This document shows positions 21,600 to 32,922 of a DNA stretch of 64,000 nt, one piece after another; positions within the stretch are counted from its first letter, which is position 1; each line of letters starts with the position of its first letter. Below the pieces are notes generated by a model that saw nothing but the letters and a program-made list of their open reading frames with translations, had not been told where the DNA came from and ran no database searches. The DNA is from Solea solea (taxonomy: Eukaryota > Chordata > Actinopteri > Pleuronectiformes > Soleidae): NCBI RefSeq assembly GCF_958295425.1, contig NC_081151.1:13956106-14020105 (forward strand), read 5' to 3'. The position numbers and the translations under genes were made by a program.

Positions 21600-22384
21600 T
21601 GTCATGATCTTCCCTCTCAGTTGTTCTCTCCCTCCTTCTCATCACATGCTTGCCACTCCCTCCTCATCAGCTCAACTCCACTCACCAGGTCACTGCAGCT
21701 GCACCTGATCACTCCCCAGTTTGCCTCGGTCTTCTGGAAGGAGTTCTGCTCCCTCCTGGGGGCTACCGTCAGCCTGTCCTCGGGATACCACCCCGTTCCA
21801 ACAGCAAAATGGAGCAAAAGAACCAGGAGATGGAGACGGCTCTTCGCTGCATGACGTCTCAGCACCCGTCGTCCTGGTCTGAACAGCTTCTGTGGGTGGA
21901 ATACGCCCAAAACACCAGTTCTGCCACATGCCTCTCCCCCTACCAGTGCACCTACGGTTTCTAGCCGCCCCTGTTCCCAGCTCTGGAAACGGAGGCTTCC
22001 TGCCCATTTGGTCCAGGCCTTCATTTGCCGATGTCGCCGGACCTGGGTACAGGCCCGGACTGCCCTTGTCCGAGCCGCTGGCTGCTACACATCTGCCTCC
22101 AACTGCCACCGTTCCCTCGGCCGCCTCGGACTTCTCGGCCACCTCCTCTGCTCGACCTGTCTAATGCCGAATCCGAGCCTTTGCCACACACCCTTGCTTG
22201 TTGTACATTCTCCTGCCAGCTCCCTCGGCATTTCCTCCCTGGACTTTTCGTCACCCCACGAAGCAAGTTTATTCAACTGTGCCACCTTTGAACTATCCTT
22301 TAATAAGGTATTAAATAAAAGTCATTACCGACTGTCTGCCTGCCTATGTGTGCTGCATTTTGGTCCTCTCCTGACCCGTTACAA
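21600..22384 (+). mobile_element. Rearranged Ty3/gypsy LTR retrotransposon fragment
   Basis: The left part (21600-21715) begins TGTCATGATCTTCCCTCTC and looks like a partial LTR. It runs directly into integrase-coding sequence at about 21716, so the gag, protease and reverse transcriptase are deleted. Downstream, 22165-22384 looks like a 3' LTR piece with a polyA signal (AATAAA near 22315). It ends ..GGTCCTCTCCTGACCCGTTACA, a usual end for fish gypsy LTRs. Confidence 0.72.
21716..22165 (+). pseudogene. Gypsy integrase C-terminal fragment
   Basis: Across two plus frames one reads [20 protein letters not shown] and SGYHPVPTA, then a shift to [32 protein letters not shown] and LSPYQCTYGF, a stop, and VQAFICRCRRTWVQARTAL. 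This is the retroviral-type integrase core from the second catalytic Asp neighbourhood through the region before the chromodomain. Frameshifts at about 21790 and 21965 kill it. Confidence 0.82.
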
Positions 22385-22547
22385 AAACAAGGGTGTTAAT
22401 TTAAGAGAGAGAGTGTGGGAACTTTCCCTGAACAGCATGTTCAGTATATACAAATACCTTAGAGCATTCACTCAACTGCCCTTTTTCTTTTAATCTGTGT
22501 ACACAGGAATATTGCTTACTTGATAAGCACAGAGGCAAGGAGAGATA

Positions 22548-23431
22548 CAGTCAGGTCCATAAATATTGGGACATCGACACAATTCTCCTCTTTTTGGCTC
22601 TATACACCACTACAATGGATTTGAAATGAAATAAACAAGATTTGCTTTAACTGCAGACTTTCAGCTTTAAAATCTGGTGAACGGTGTAGGAATTACAGTT
22701 CCAATATGTGCCTCCCACTTTTAAGGGGACCAAAAGTAATGGGACAAACTAGTTTATTTTTCTAAAACCTTGTGTTGTGTATTTTATTGCTTACCTTAAA
22801 GGAGGAAATCATTTAATTCTGAGAGAAACATAGAGACCTGTGGGATTTAAAATCTTTACTAAATGTATAAATTAAAGCTGAATTCATAGGTAAGTTAAAA
22901 ACAGTTCATGTGTGTAATTTAAAAAGAGAGATCCAAAACAAACATTAAAACTGAGTTAATCAGGGTTAAGAATAGTGATAAATATATTAGAAGAACCCAA
23001 AAGCCCTGTCCTCATCACTATCACTACCGAGGGGAGCGCTACATAAACAATCATAAATCAAACTTTCAATGTTTAATACTGCAAATCCTTTGCAGTCAAT
23101 TACAGCCTGAAGTCTGAAAGGCATAGACATCACCAGACGCTGGGTTTCATCCCTGCTCTGCCAGGCCTCTACTGCAACAGTCAACAGTCTTCAGTTCCTG
23201 CTTGTTCTTGGGGCATTTTCCCTTCAGTTTGGTCTTCAGCAAGTGAAATGCATGCTTAATCAGATTCAGGTCAGGTGATTGACTTGGCCATTGCATAACA
23301 TTCCACTTATTTGCCTTAACAAACTCTTTGGTTGCTTTTGCAGTATGCTTTGGGTCATTGTCCATCTGTACTGTGAAGCGCCGTCCAATGAGTTCTGAAG
23401 TGTCGATGTCCCTTATTTATGGACATGACTG
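22548..23431 (-). mobile_element. Tc1/mariner element, internally deleted
   Basis: The left end is CAGTCAGGTCCATAAATATT followed by GGGACATCGACAC. The right end is GTGTCGATGTCCCTTATTTATG and ..GACATGACTG. These form matching inverted ends with a few differences, flanked by TA on both sides (22546-22547 and 23432-23433), the Tc1 target duplication. At 884 bp the element is shorter than a full copy of about 1.6 kb. Confidence 0.88.
22990..23368 (-). pseudogene. Tc1 transposase C-terminal fragment
   Basis: Minus-strand frames read MDNDPKHTAKATKEFVKAN, NVMQWPSQSPDLNLIKHAF, then after a shift EAWQSRDETQRLVMSM and FRLQAVIDCKGFAV. This is the second half of the DDE catalytic domain. The second Asp is present (DNDPKHT), but the catalytic Glu of the usual NPIEH is Lys here (NLIKH). 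The N-terminal paired-like DNA-binding domain and first Asp are absent. A frameshift lies near 23165. It could not be active. About 170 residues remain of a usual 340. Confidence 0.85.
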
Positions 23432-23574
23432 TATGTCATCATCATTTACTGTTCAGACTTGTGATGTGGCACTATGAAATTAATATTTTAAATACCTTTA
23501 ACACTCACAAATCGCATGATCTCAACATGCACTGTGACATTTTGCAAAGAGGAATAGATCGAAATAGAAGTAGC

Positions 23575-23830
23575 AAAAGTGGATGAGTTTCAATACCTGG
23601 GGTCAACAATTCAAAGCAACACTGCACAAGAGATGTGACAGAAGGATAGCAGCAAAAGTGAAAGGGAAGATGAAGATGGAGCTGCCGAGCAGGAGAAAAA
23701 AAGGAAGAGTAAAGAGAAGGTTCCTTGTTGGGAAGGAGGACATGGTTGGTGTAACAGAAGAGGACAAGATGGAGGCAGATGATCCACTGTGGTGACCATT
23801 TAAGGGACAAGTTGAAAGAAGAAGAAATAG
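23575..23830 (+). pseudogene. LINE reverse transcriptase C-terminal remnant
   Basis: Plus frames read VDEFQYLGSTIQSN-like text near 23579-23625, CDRRIAAKVKGK (about 23635-23670), then MELPSRRKKGRVKRRF and VGKEDMVGVTEEDK (23670-23765). In intact fish LINEs these blocks are separated by about 70 residues that are deleted here. This copy shows what the short fragments at 1170-1296 and 39235-39400 derive from. The clade is not assigned. Confidence 0.68.
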
Positions 23831-25379
23831 AATAGGTAAAGGGTAGCAGAGATGGCAGGGGACATTAAAGCTGTCTGTGGAGGAACAGTGACTCATGGGA
23901 CGTGTATTTTGATAGAAGAGAACATCAGAGACATCTCTAAATTGTGGTGCACATTTGATAATGTTTGTACATTGGTTTGTGAAGAAAAAGCAAAGAGCAG
24001 CTCTGCAACAGCTACCTCTGATTGTATATAGTGTGGGACATTGTCATAGGATAATGGATAAGGATAATAACTTTTGCAACAACACATCAGTAGGGTAAAA
24101 TGAACCTGCCTCACAACGGTCTAATCCCAGCTCACGTTTGCTATTAGTGGGTGAACAATCCAATGCTTGGTGAATTCTGCTTCAAAATGATAGAAAGAGT
24201 TGACCTTCGAAGGATCAACCAATGATGGAAGGATAGACACATTTGTGTTGCTAATGTTACATTATATTATAAAAATGTGGTATAACACATCATGTCACAG
24301 CTGAAAAGAACAAGGAAATGGTTTTACCCATCTCCACCAGTGACTTAGACTAGTTAAAATCCAGACTCTTCCAGGCATATACAATATTATCAGCACAATA
24401 TAGGCTTTAAAATGTATTATCAGATATCAAAATACAACATCACATTTACGTAGTCCAACCCCCCTCCCAGTCTATCTGTCAGTGACATCTAATATCTGTC
24501 CTACAGGACAGAACTGATTGTAGTAGTTCAAACAATGATTATCAATAGCAGGTCTAGGGACTCCGAGGGTTCTATGAAGAGGTCCCAGGGGGTTTCCAGA
24601 GAAAAATTAAATGAAATATGAATATACATTTCATAAAAAGGAAAAACAAGTAATATATATAATAATATAATATATATACTTAAGAGTTAGAAGGATCAAA
24701 GATAGATACATATTTCTATAATATCAAATTAAACACATTTAAGTGGCTCTGTGTTGTAGTGTGGATGGATCAGTCTGTTGCTGAAGGAGCTGAATGAGCA
24801 CCATTGACTGATGTGTTAACTCTCAGCTAGTTGCTAAATCATTAGCATCACAGTCAACACTTCATACCCAAAGCTGTGTAATTCACACATTATTCAAGCA
24901 CATCAGGTTGGTTTATTATTTATATTAATAGCAGATGCTCACATGCATGTATGTGTGTTTATCATCTCAGTAACCACAACATTATCCAAGCTACAGGCGT
25001 CCTGCAGTCTTCTGACTCTGGGTCAGACTCCGGATCAAATGTGTAAGGGATTACAGCGAGGGGTCGTGACGACGGCATTACTCAATGTTTTGATAATTGC
25101 TAGCGCTGCATCCGCCTTTCCAGAGGGGGAGCTGCAGGTCTGAGAGCTGACGTGCCAATAACGTCACTTCCAGGTAACTGGCCAATCACAAGACAGTCCG
25201 TGTTCTGTGGGTGTGGTTATGGTCTGAAACAGCGCAGCTGATCAGAGCGTCAGTGATGAGACATTTACATCGGCTCGTTTGCAGTGACTAGGAGGTTTTT
25301 GACCATAAAATGACTTCATGTTTGTAAGTTCACCTCCATATCTCACATATAAGTGAGATAGGACCATGCTATGGCCTCT
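23831..25379. other. Unassigned interval
   Basis: No gene, RNA or named repeat is recognised. AT-rich simple sequence (TATATATAATAATATAATA type) lies at 24650-24680. Confidence 0.35.
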
Positions 25380-25670
25380 TTAAAAGACAGCGTCTAGCAT
25401 GAAAAAGCATTTTGAATCCCTGTCTGTGACTTCGAATTAACACTAACGTAACATTGATTAACGTTGTGAATGAAAACTCACCCTATAAGAAGATAGGAGG
25501 TTAATAACAGGTTCGGGGTGCTTTTGTTTTACCTCGGGCGTCATGTCATCATCTCAGAAGTTACTACTGTACATCTGTTCGCCTCAAGGTATCCAATTAT
25601 TCTCACGTCCTGCCACTCTCTTTCAGCCGCTAAATAATCCATCTGTTTGTTGTACATAAGCTCTGGGGCC
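25380..25670 (-). repeat. Unclassified dispersed repeat, copy A
   Basis: The minus strand reads ACAAACAGATGGATTATTTA, GTGGCAGGACGTGAGAATAA, ACTTCTGAGATGATGACATG, CTCCTATCTTCTTATAGGGT and TTCATGCTAGACGCTGTCTT. Copy B at 47487-47755 (plus) has the same blocks in the same order at clearly high identity. One frame reads KQMDYLAAEREWQDVRI in copy A and KQMDYLVAKGEWQDMRI in copy B, which may be an old protein piece. Confidence 0.75.
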
Positions 25671-25671
25671 T

Positions 25672-25832
25672 CATGTATAAGCCGTGCGTACGCACAAAAA
25701 GACGACGTACGCTTGCTTTCATGCACACAACGGCATGTATAAAAATGTACTTGTCGTGGAACTTTGCGGATTGCAACGCAAACTCTCGAGCTGCCGTGAG
25801 ACAAACTCTTGTCAGGTGGAGACGCTGAAATA
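25672..25832 (+). repeat. DNA-transposon-like terminus (GGGGCCTCATGTATA)
   Basis: TGGGGCCTCATGTATAAGCC followed by GTGCGTACGCACAAAAAGAC is a start shared by many fish non-autonomous DNA elements, with a palindromic GTGCGTACGCAC. No partner end was found, so it appears truncated by the LTR-like sequence that follows. Confidence 0.45.
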
Positions 25833-26341
25833 TGTCAACTACACTGCTTGGACCAAAATGCATGAGACAGGAGACACGACGAATGATTCAAGAGCCTTTA
25901 TTTTCTCTTAAAGGCAAAAACAAAATCACGTGTGTTCAGAAGGAAAAAACCTAACTAGACTATTCTAGAAGAAAACAAAAATCTCTTCTTAACAGAAGGA
26001 TAAAACTAAACTAGACTATACTATAAGAAAACAAAATCACTTCTTTACAGAAGGAAAAATCTAAACTAGACTATACTAGGAAAATACAAAAATCACTTCT
26101 TTACAGAAGGAAAACAAACAGGACTTGACTTGACACTGGCACTAAGGCGAAACAAACTTGGGACATGACGTGAAATCTATGAGCATAAACAATGCAAAGG
26201 AACTGGGAACACTATATAGGGGAGAGGGAATCAAGTGCAGGTGCGAGTGATTACGTAAGGATCACCAGGTGAAGTGCATGAGGAAATTAGGGGAGATGTG
26301 TCAAAACAACTGAGGAAACTACACAACAGGAAGACATGACA
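25833..26341 (-). mobile_element. Solo LTR-like sequence
   Basis: Read on the minus strand, the segment begins TGTCATGTCTTCCTGTTG and ends ..GTGTAGTTGACA. It contains a TATA-like CCTATATAGTG (near 26212-26222) and a polyA signal in AGAAAATAAAGGC (near 25900), in the order expected for U3-R-U5. No 5-bp target duplication is visible, and similarity continues on the right side to about 26420, so the limits are uncertain. Confidence 0.5.
25915..26115. repeat. Tandem repeat, about 60-bp units, inside LTR
   Basis: About three to four units share AAAATCACTTCTTTACAGAA, GGAAAAA and CTAAACTAGACTATACTA. Units start near 25921, 25978, 26031 and 26090. Confidence 0.8.
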
Positions 26342-26822
26342 TTTACCAAAATAAAAGGGGAAGTGAAAATCAAACCCGCACCAAAAGTGACATGAACTTA
26401 ACGTGACTTTAAACCTAAACTAACACAATAACTACACTAAGCAGAATAAAACACTAACAAAGCTGACACTTTGTGACAAAATATTAAATATTAAGCTCTG
26501 AAACTTATCACAGTGTTTCAAAATAACATAATGAATGTGTCTACAGTGACAAACATGAATTATTCTGTGACAAACAATACTGATGGTGGATAACATCATT
26601 GACATTAGGAGAGGACATTGAAGTCGAAACTTCAAATGCGAACACATACACTACAAACCTGTGAGTGAGAGAGGGAGAATCACTTTTCTCCAAGTCTTAC
26701 TTTGAGCAAATGACTGAAATTAATTTTTCACAGATTCATCTTTTTTTTATGTAAGACAATGATGTAAATAGACACACAGCTGCTGATTGGAACACATAAA
26801 CACATATCAGTCAACAATGTTT
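26342..26822. other. Unassigned interval
   Basis: The first 80 bp resemble the inner flank of the LTR at 43809-44131 (ACCAAAATAAAA, ACATGAACTTAAC). The rest is unassigned. Confidence 0.35.
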
Positions 26823-27190
26823 TAAAGGAATACTTCACCGATTTGCATGTGGCTTTGTATTGTTAGAATAGCAGTAGCAGTTTTTAAGAAAGTGTGCTTC
26901 CCTCCCTCAATCAGTTTTTCCCTTTCCAACGTTTGCCCTCATAGGGGGACGAGACTTCATTCCCAGAATGTAAACACGGTGTCCGCCATCTTTGCTAACA
27001 GTTACGCTAACCGGCTCTTGCTCTGCAGAGTAAACTGAGAACGACAATGATCCAATGTAGTTTTCAAACTGATATGGCTGCAAGGGAAAATACCTGCATT
27101 TCGGTGAAAACTAGAAGCCAGTGAGCGTCGGCCGCGGTTGGCAGGAACGGGACATAAAAATTAAATGGTTGTGGCCGGTTATATTGGTAC
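26823..27190. repeat. Probable dispersed repeat (AATACTTCACCGATTTGCAT)
   Basis: AAAGGAATACTTCACCGATT starts a motif I recognise from many fish intergenic regions. The block also carries CCGCCATCTTTGCTAACAG and CAAGGGAAAATACCTGCATT. Class unknown. Confidence 0.4.
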
Positions 27191-27479
27191 TATTCCAAAT
27201 GGAAACACAAAAATATACATACCTGACTGAACCATTCCACTCGTTCCTGTCCTCTCTCTCTTTCTGTGTCCTCAGCAGGATCCAGAGCCAGTGTCGAGGC
27301 TATTATTATTGTTATTATCATTCATATAATTATTTGTATGCTATAATTAAAGTTGATATCAGTATTTTTTTATCAACAATCTCTGCTGCTGCTTGTAGAA
27401 ATTACATTCTATAGTTCTAGAGTTCTATAAACATGTCATTACTGACTCAGAACTGTCCTGTCTAAACGTATAACTTGAT

Positions 27480-27825
27480 ACAATTGTTGTATTTCTGCTC
27501 CTGTCTTTCTTCTGTCTCTACCTCATCTCCCCCTTGTCCTTTCTCCCTCCCCCCTATCTGTCCCCCACCTCTCCTCTGTCCCCCATTTTTCCTTTCACCC
27601 CAACCAGTCGATGCAGATGGCTGCACATCTTTGAGTCTGGTTATGTCAGAGATTTCTTCCTGTTAAAAGGGAGTTTTTTTCTCTCAACTGATGCCTAGTG
27701 TTTGCTCATTGTGTAAACTGTTGGTTTGCTCTGCTCTCCATGATGTTGTCTATGTACTGTGCCTTGAGATAATATATGTTGTGATTTGGCGGTATACAAA
27801 TAAAATGGAATAGAATTTTCTAGAC
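27480..27825 (+). mobile_element. CR1/L2-type LINE 3' tail
   Basis: A CTCC-rich pyrimidine tract leads into CCCCAACCAGTCGATGCAGA, TTTCTTCCTGTTAAAAGGGA, GTGCCTTGAGATAATATATG and GGCGGTATACAAATAAAATG. This is the standard 3' UTR of fish L2-type LINEs. Only the tail is present, as for a strongly 5'-truncated insertion. Confidence 0.85.
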
Positions 27826-29300
27826 TTGTAATAACCCATCTGTCATCGTTTAGATTTAAGAAGTTCCTGTTCATCCAAGATTTGACATATTTTAGACAAG
27901 CAGAGCCTGAGCAGAACAAAAAGAGTATAGGGCCCAAGATGGAACCTTGGGGGACCCTGCAAGTGAGAGGGGCTGTGCCTGAGGAGAATTCACCTAAAAC
28001 AACCGAGAAGCTACGATCTGTTAGGTATGACTGGAACCTGGAAAAGGCCATGCCTGTGATGCCTATACATTGTTTGAGGCACAATAAGAGGATTCTGTGA
28101 CCAACAGTATCAAAAACTGCAATTAGGTCCAAAACATCAAAACAGCAGAGCTACCTGTGTCAACAGTTAGCGAGAGATCTCAGGTAACTCTCAAAAGAGC
28201 TGTTTCAGTGCTGTGGTGTGGTTCGAAGTCAGATATATGAAAACGTTTCAAAATTTTGGACAGGAACGGTAATGTTGAAATTGGTCTAAAATTAGATAAA
28301 ACTGAGGGATCCAGGTTTCTTTTTTTGATAAGAGGTTGTAAAAGCAGCAGAAACACACCCTGATCTAAGACATGGTATTAATTAAAACAGTACAGTGGGC
28401 CCAACAGTGTCAAATACATTTTTAAGCAGGCGAGTTGGGATACTATTAAAAGGACAGTATGTAGGATGCAAGTGCATAACTATGTCAGAGAGTCTGGAAA
28501 GGGAAATTGGCTCAAAATCATAGAGGACAGCCTGGCTCAAACGGAAGTTGAAGGGGTCAGTGGCATGATGAGTTAATAGCCATGGAGGTAACTGGCCGAA
28601 GAGAAACATATGCTCCATTTTAGCAATCTTAACAGCTCTCTGGTAGACTGAAAGGCATTCATGCAGAAGATGTGGAGCATGTCTTTTTTTTCCATCTTCT
28701 CTCAGCCTGTTGACATGTGCGTCGGAGAGCACAGGCGTCATTTATCCATTTCGCTATGAAAGTGTTTTAGTGAGATTGGTTTCAAAAGGGGCAACATAAT
28801 CCAAAATATTTGTGCATTAGGATTCAAAGGAAAGAAGCTTATTGGCACTATGAGCACAATTACTATCACGTGTACAACACAAATTAGATTCATTAAATAA
28901 AATGCAGTTTGAGGAGTTATCGTGCACTGGATAAGGAACCATCATTTTTAACCCTTGAGGAAGGGATCGAAACAGTAAATAACACAGGCAGATATACATG
29001 CCGTCTCACAAATTTCATTTATACACACATAGGCCACACGATAACACAAGATGAGAGAAGTGTGACCTTTTTCATGAGTCACGCCAGTCAGAGACTGAAA
29101 ATTAAAATGAAGCAATAAGATTTAAGAAATCACTGACCATTGGTCTAGACTCACAGCAGACATTGATTTTAAAATAACTTTTTAGGAGTTCAGAGAACGG
29201 TAAACACTCACCAGCCTAGAGCCAAGTCTCTGTCAGGAGCATGAAATCCAGTTCCCGGGAGGTAAAAAAGTCACTCAATATAGAGAGCAGCACGGAACCT
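27826..29300 (-). pseudogene. Degenerate L2-type LINE ORF2
   Basis: Minus-strand pieces run in the correct order. They are: LTETWL-type endonuclease text near 29190-29290 (SRELDFMLLTETW); a linker with LHECLSVYQRAVKIAKMEHM (about 28600-28670); YCPFNSIPTRLLKNVFDTVG (about 28400); SNFRPIS-like text near 28270; and reverse transcriptase ..AVFDTVGHRILLLCLKQCIG with GITGMAFSRFQSYLTDRSFS and VPQGSILGPILF (27950-28130). After this the YADD palm is deleted, and the text jumps to YVKSWMNRNFLNLNDD (about 27840-27890). Many stops are present. It lies tail to tail with the plus-strand L2 tail at its left. Confidence 0.78.
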
Positions 29301-31194
29301 GGAACGGCAGCAATAGCAGGAGAGTTACGTCACCCGGCAGGTGGAAGCAGGCCACTGAGGCCAATCAGTGGGCACAGGTGAAGAGAGACAAATTGATTAA
29401 TTACCCAGAGGTGGAGCAGCAGGCGCCGTCAGTGGAGCGAGAGACAGATCAGGGAGAATTGGTGTGTCTGTGACAACAGGATGGATCCAGCGATCTCTGT
29501 AGTACAGAGAACATCAGAATGGAGGAAAATAGCGTTCATCGCTGAGGAGCTGAGGATCAGTCACACAAGCGGAGGCCAGCAGGTAAGCATTAAATCTCAC
29601 AAGCACACCACTTCACGTTCCCAGTCGTCTGGAACGTTTTTTGCTGGGAAAATCACAGGTGAAGCAGCGAGGATGCTTTCAGAAAGCACATGAGGGAGAC
29701 TTGTACTTCTCTATAGTACTTGTGCCCAAGGGTCCCCAAATTGGGGGACTTAGACAGAGTTTACGCAACTTTTTTTAAGTTAAGAATCACAAAAAAGTGA
29801 TTAAAAAAAAAATGTAAACTTGGTATCAAAATTTTCAGAAAAATCTGGTCTACAAAGCTGTAAAAACCTATTTAAAATGTGACAAACACAGCTCAAATAA
29901 CACCTAAATGAATAACTACATGTCAAACTTCGTAAATACCGATGCATCAAAAAGTTATTGCGCATATCTCCGCATTTCTGGAGCTGACACGCCGCCATCT
30001 TGTCCCATACACACTCAAATGAAAGCTAAGACTCTGCCCTTTCCAATGGTGTATGTCAAAGCAGTATAGGACAAAGCATTACAGAGATACACGCCAGGTT
30101 GCCTCTCGGTTGCCTCTCATTGGCAAACGAAGCTGTCAATCAAAATTCGGAGACGACAGCGTCCGTCTATTGGCTTTAAGGAAGCCAATGAGATGTCGTT
30201 CATTCATGTGGGCCGTTCTCTCGCTGAGATACAGGCTTGGTGTGTGTTTTTTGAATGGAAAACATATTAAAGTCTGCAGGAACTTTGAAACAATGCCAGA
30301 AATTGTTTTATTGAACATTAATAGATATAGATAATTAATAGATAATATTAATAGATATAGATAATCTTTTCTTCTCTCTACCAGCTGGCTAACTAGCCAG
30401 CTAGAGACAGCCAGTTAGGCTGGCTAACTCGTTAGCTTTGATTATGCAGTAAAATCAAATTTTGCACTAAAACAAGACCAACATTCAAAACACTCACCTG
30501 AATAGAACTGTCGGGAACACACTTTCAGACATCTCTTGATGCTAGTAAACTTGATCCTATTCGTAGCATCGGACACAAGGCTTTCTTGAAGCTGCTTCCA
30601 CAAATGAAAACCATGAAACGATAGTCCGTTGTGGACTTAGTTTCCTCATGATTGCAACAGATCCTTACCATGACTAAAACTATCTGCTGTGATGTCACAT
30701 TGCCTAGATATACTGTATATCTGGCCCTGTGGTCCAGGAGGTAATTACTAATGTTACCACGTCTCCTTGGGGAAGGAAGATGTAGTGCCTCAGCCAGCAC
30801 TGCTGTTTGGAGCAGGGCCAGTTATTTCCTGTGGAATCAGGCAGCATTAACCTCCTGGATGTAGATCCGTTTGGTTGTAAATTAGCAACTAATTAGAAGG
30901 CACTTGTCATTTTTCAGAGCCACTGCAGAAGAAAAACACATCAACAAATGACAGTGAGGGGGAAAAAGCCACCATGAATGCACACTATGTCATTTTATTG
31001 TGGGTATCACTTGTTCTTTTCTTTATTCTTTCACAGGTGGGATGTAAAGTATACAGGCAGGTCATGAATTCAGTATAATTAATATATATTACATATGTTA
31101 TAACTGCAGACTAAAATGACAGATAAATTAAAGATGGGCGTAATACTATAATTTTTGAAAAATAGCAACAAATCAAGTGGTTACTTTTAACTGA
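29301..31194. other. Mostly unassigned interval
   Basis: The first part (29301-29600) may be the 5' region of the L2 relic. The block 29940-30290 (CCGCCATCTTGTCCCATACA, TTGCCTCTCATTGGCAAACG) looks like an old repeat. The block 30810-30930 (AAATTAGCAACTAATTAGAA) has some enhancer-like texture. No gene is recognised. Confidence 0.35.
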
Positions 31195-31400
31195 GAGAGT
31201 AATGGGGCATGGTGGGTCAGTGGAACAGCGGGTCATCTTTGAACTGGAAGGTCAAGGACACTTGGGCAAGACCCCACATTGCTCCTGATGGCTGTGTGGT
31301 AGTCTGTGAATGGGTATAAAAGATGTGTGATAAAAAATGTGCTCCATGTGTTCTATGAATGTGTGAGTTAATGTTTAAGTCTGTCCAGTTTACACATTAT
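31195..31400 (+). repeat. Fish interspersed repeat fragment (SINE-like), plus orientation
   Basis: GGTGGGTCAGTGGAACAGCG, CAAGGACACTTGGGCAAGAC and TGTGAATGGGTATAAAAGAT give, in opposite orientation, the modules of the repeat at 1495-1815. Confidence 0.45.
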
Positions 31401-31529
31401 GTACATGAAGAAGGGTCACTGGTAACACACAAAGGTCACAAAGGTCTTGAAATTGTGTTTGTATATAAAATTCCTTGGTAAAGCTCAATTATTCAGTAAC
31501 AATTGTGTGTTTTCTGGATTGTCTGTCCT

Positions 31530-32600
31530 TTTGGAGTGGGTGTGGGCATACTCATTGCCCCCCGGCTCGGGGCCTGTACGTTGGGGTTCACCCCATGTAG
31601 ACGAGAGGGTAGCCTCCCTCCGCCTTCGGGTGGGGGGACGGGTGCTGACCGTGCCTATGCACCGAACAGCTGTGCAGAGAACCCACCCTTTTTGGAGTAG
31701 CTGGAGGGGGGTGCTAGAAAGTGCTCCTGCTTGGGATTCCCTCGTTCTGCTGGGGACTTCAATGCTCATGTGGGAAATGAGAGTGAGACCTGGAGAGGTG
31801 TGATTTGAGGAACAGCTCCCCCGATCTGAACCTGAGTATTGCTTTGTTGTTGGACTTCTGTGCTCGTCATGGACACCATGTTCAAGGATAAGGGTGACCA
31901 TATGTGCACCTGGCACCAGGATACCCTTAGCCAAGAGTCAATGATGGACTTCGTAGTCGTGTCATCAGACCTGTGGCCATATCTCTTGGACATTCGGGTG
32001 AGGAGAGGGGCGGAGCTGTCAACTGATCACCACCTGGTGGTGAGTTTGCTCTGATGGCATGGGAGGATGCCGGTCAGGCCTGGCACACCCAAGCATATTG
32101 TGAGGGTCTGTTAGAACGTCTGGTAGAGTCCCCTGTGAGAAAGAGTTTCAACTCCCACCTCCGGCAGAACTTCGACCACGTCCCGAGGGAGGCAGGAGAC
32201 AATGAGTCTGAATGGGCCATGTTTCGCGCCTCCATTGTTGTGGCGGCTGACTGGAGCTGTGGCCGTGAGGTGGTTGGTGCCTGTCATGGTGGTAACCCCT
32301 GAACCCACTGGTGGACAAGTTGAAGGAGTCCTATCGCCATCGTCTTGGTGAAGAAGGAGCTGAGCCAAAAAGTGAAGCTCTCAATTTATTGGTCGATCTA
32401 CGTTCATATCCTCATCTATGGTCACAAGCTGTGGGTAGTGACTGAAAGAATGAGATCGCGGATACAAGTGGTCGAAATGGGTTTCCTCCGCAGCGTGTCT
32501 GGGCTCTCCCTTAGCGATAGGGTGAGAAGCTCAGTCATGTTTCTCTGTTGCAGAGGCCACATGCAGACTGCCAGTCAATAGCACTACTGTCAGCTTATAT
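31530..32600 (+). pseudogene. LINE endonuclease and reverse transcriptase remnant with core deletion
   Basis: Plus frames give YSLPPGSGPVRWGSPHVDER and VASLRLRVGGRVLTV, then YAPNSCAENPPFLE and WDSLVLLGTSMLMW, where LLGDFNAHV is usual. These are followed by TMFKDKGDHMCTWHQDTL, SMMDFVVVSSDLWPYLLD and GAELSTDHHLVVS. This is the apurinic-type endonuclease domain through its SDH-like motif (S-T-D-H). The linker follows (RKSFNSHLRQNFDHVPREAG). At about 32335 the text jumps to KVKLSIYWSIYVHILIYGHK and RIQVVEMGFLRSVSGLSL, the C-terminal end of the ORF. The reverse transcriptase palm is thus missing. Several stops and frameshifts. Resembles fish LINEs often mis-annotated as craniofacial development protein 2; clade uncertain. 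Confidence 0.78.
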
Positions 32601-32654
32601 GAAAACTTGCCCATGACCTCCTTCCAAGTAAGGAGTTTTGTTAGCAACTAGCCT

Positions 32655-32720
32655 AAATAAAATATTATTTATTATATAATATTATATATATATATAATAT
32701 ATTATATATTATTACATGTT
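32655..32720. repeat. AT-rich simple sequence
   Basis: TATATAATATATTATATATT-type text. Confidence 0.7.
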
Positions 32721-32922
32721 TTTATACAAATACTAGGTTATATTTATCACATTACTACATTTATTGCATTTAACATTAAATTCTATATAAGCTTGTTGAG
32801 TATTTTAATTAAAAGTGTCTAAATGGCATACAATATCATCATGAATATTTTTATTGCAATATAGGATGGAATATCAAGATATAATTTTAATTTTAATTTT
32901 TTTTACCATAATATGGTAAAAA

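Noticed and set aside
25915..26115. A CRISPR-like array
   Set aside because: The units are directly tandem without unique spacers and the genome is a vertebrate.
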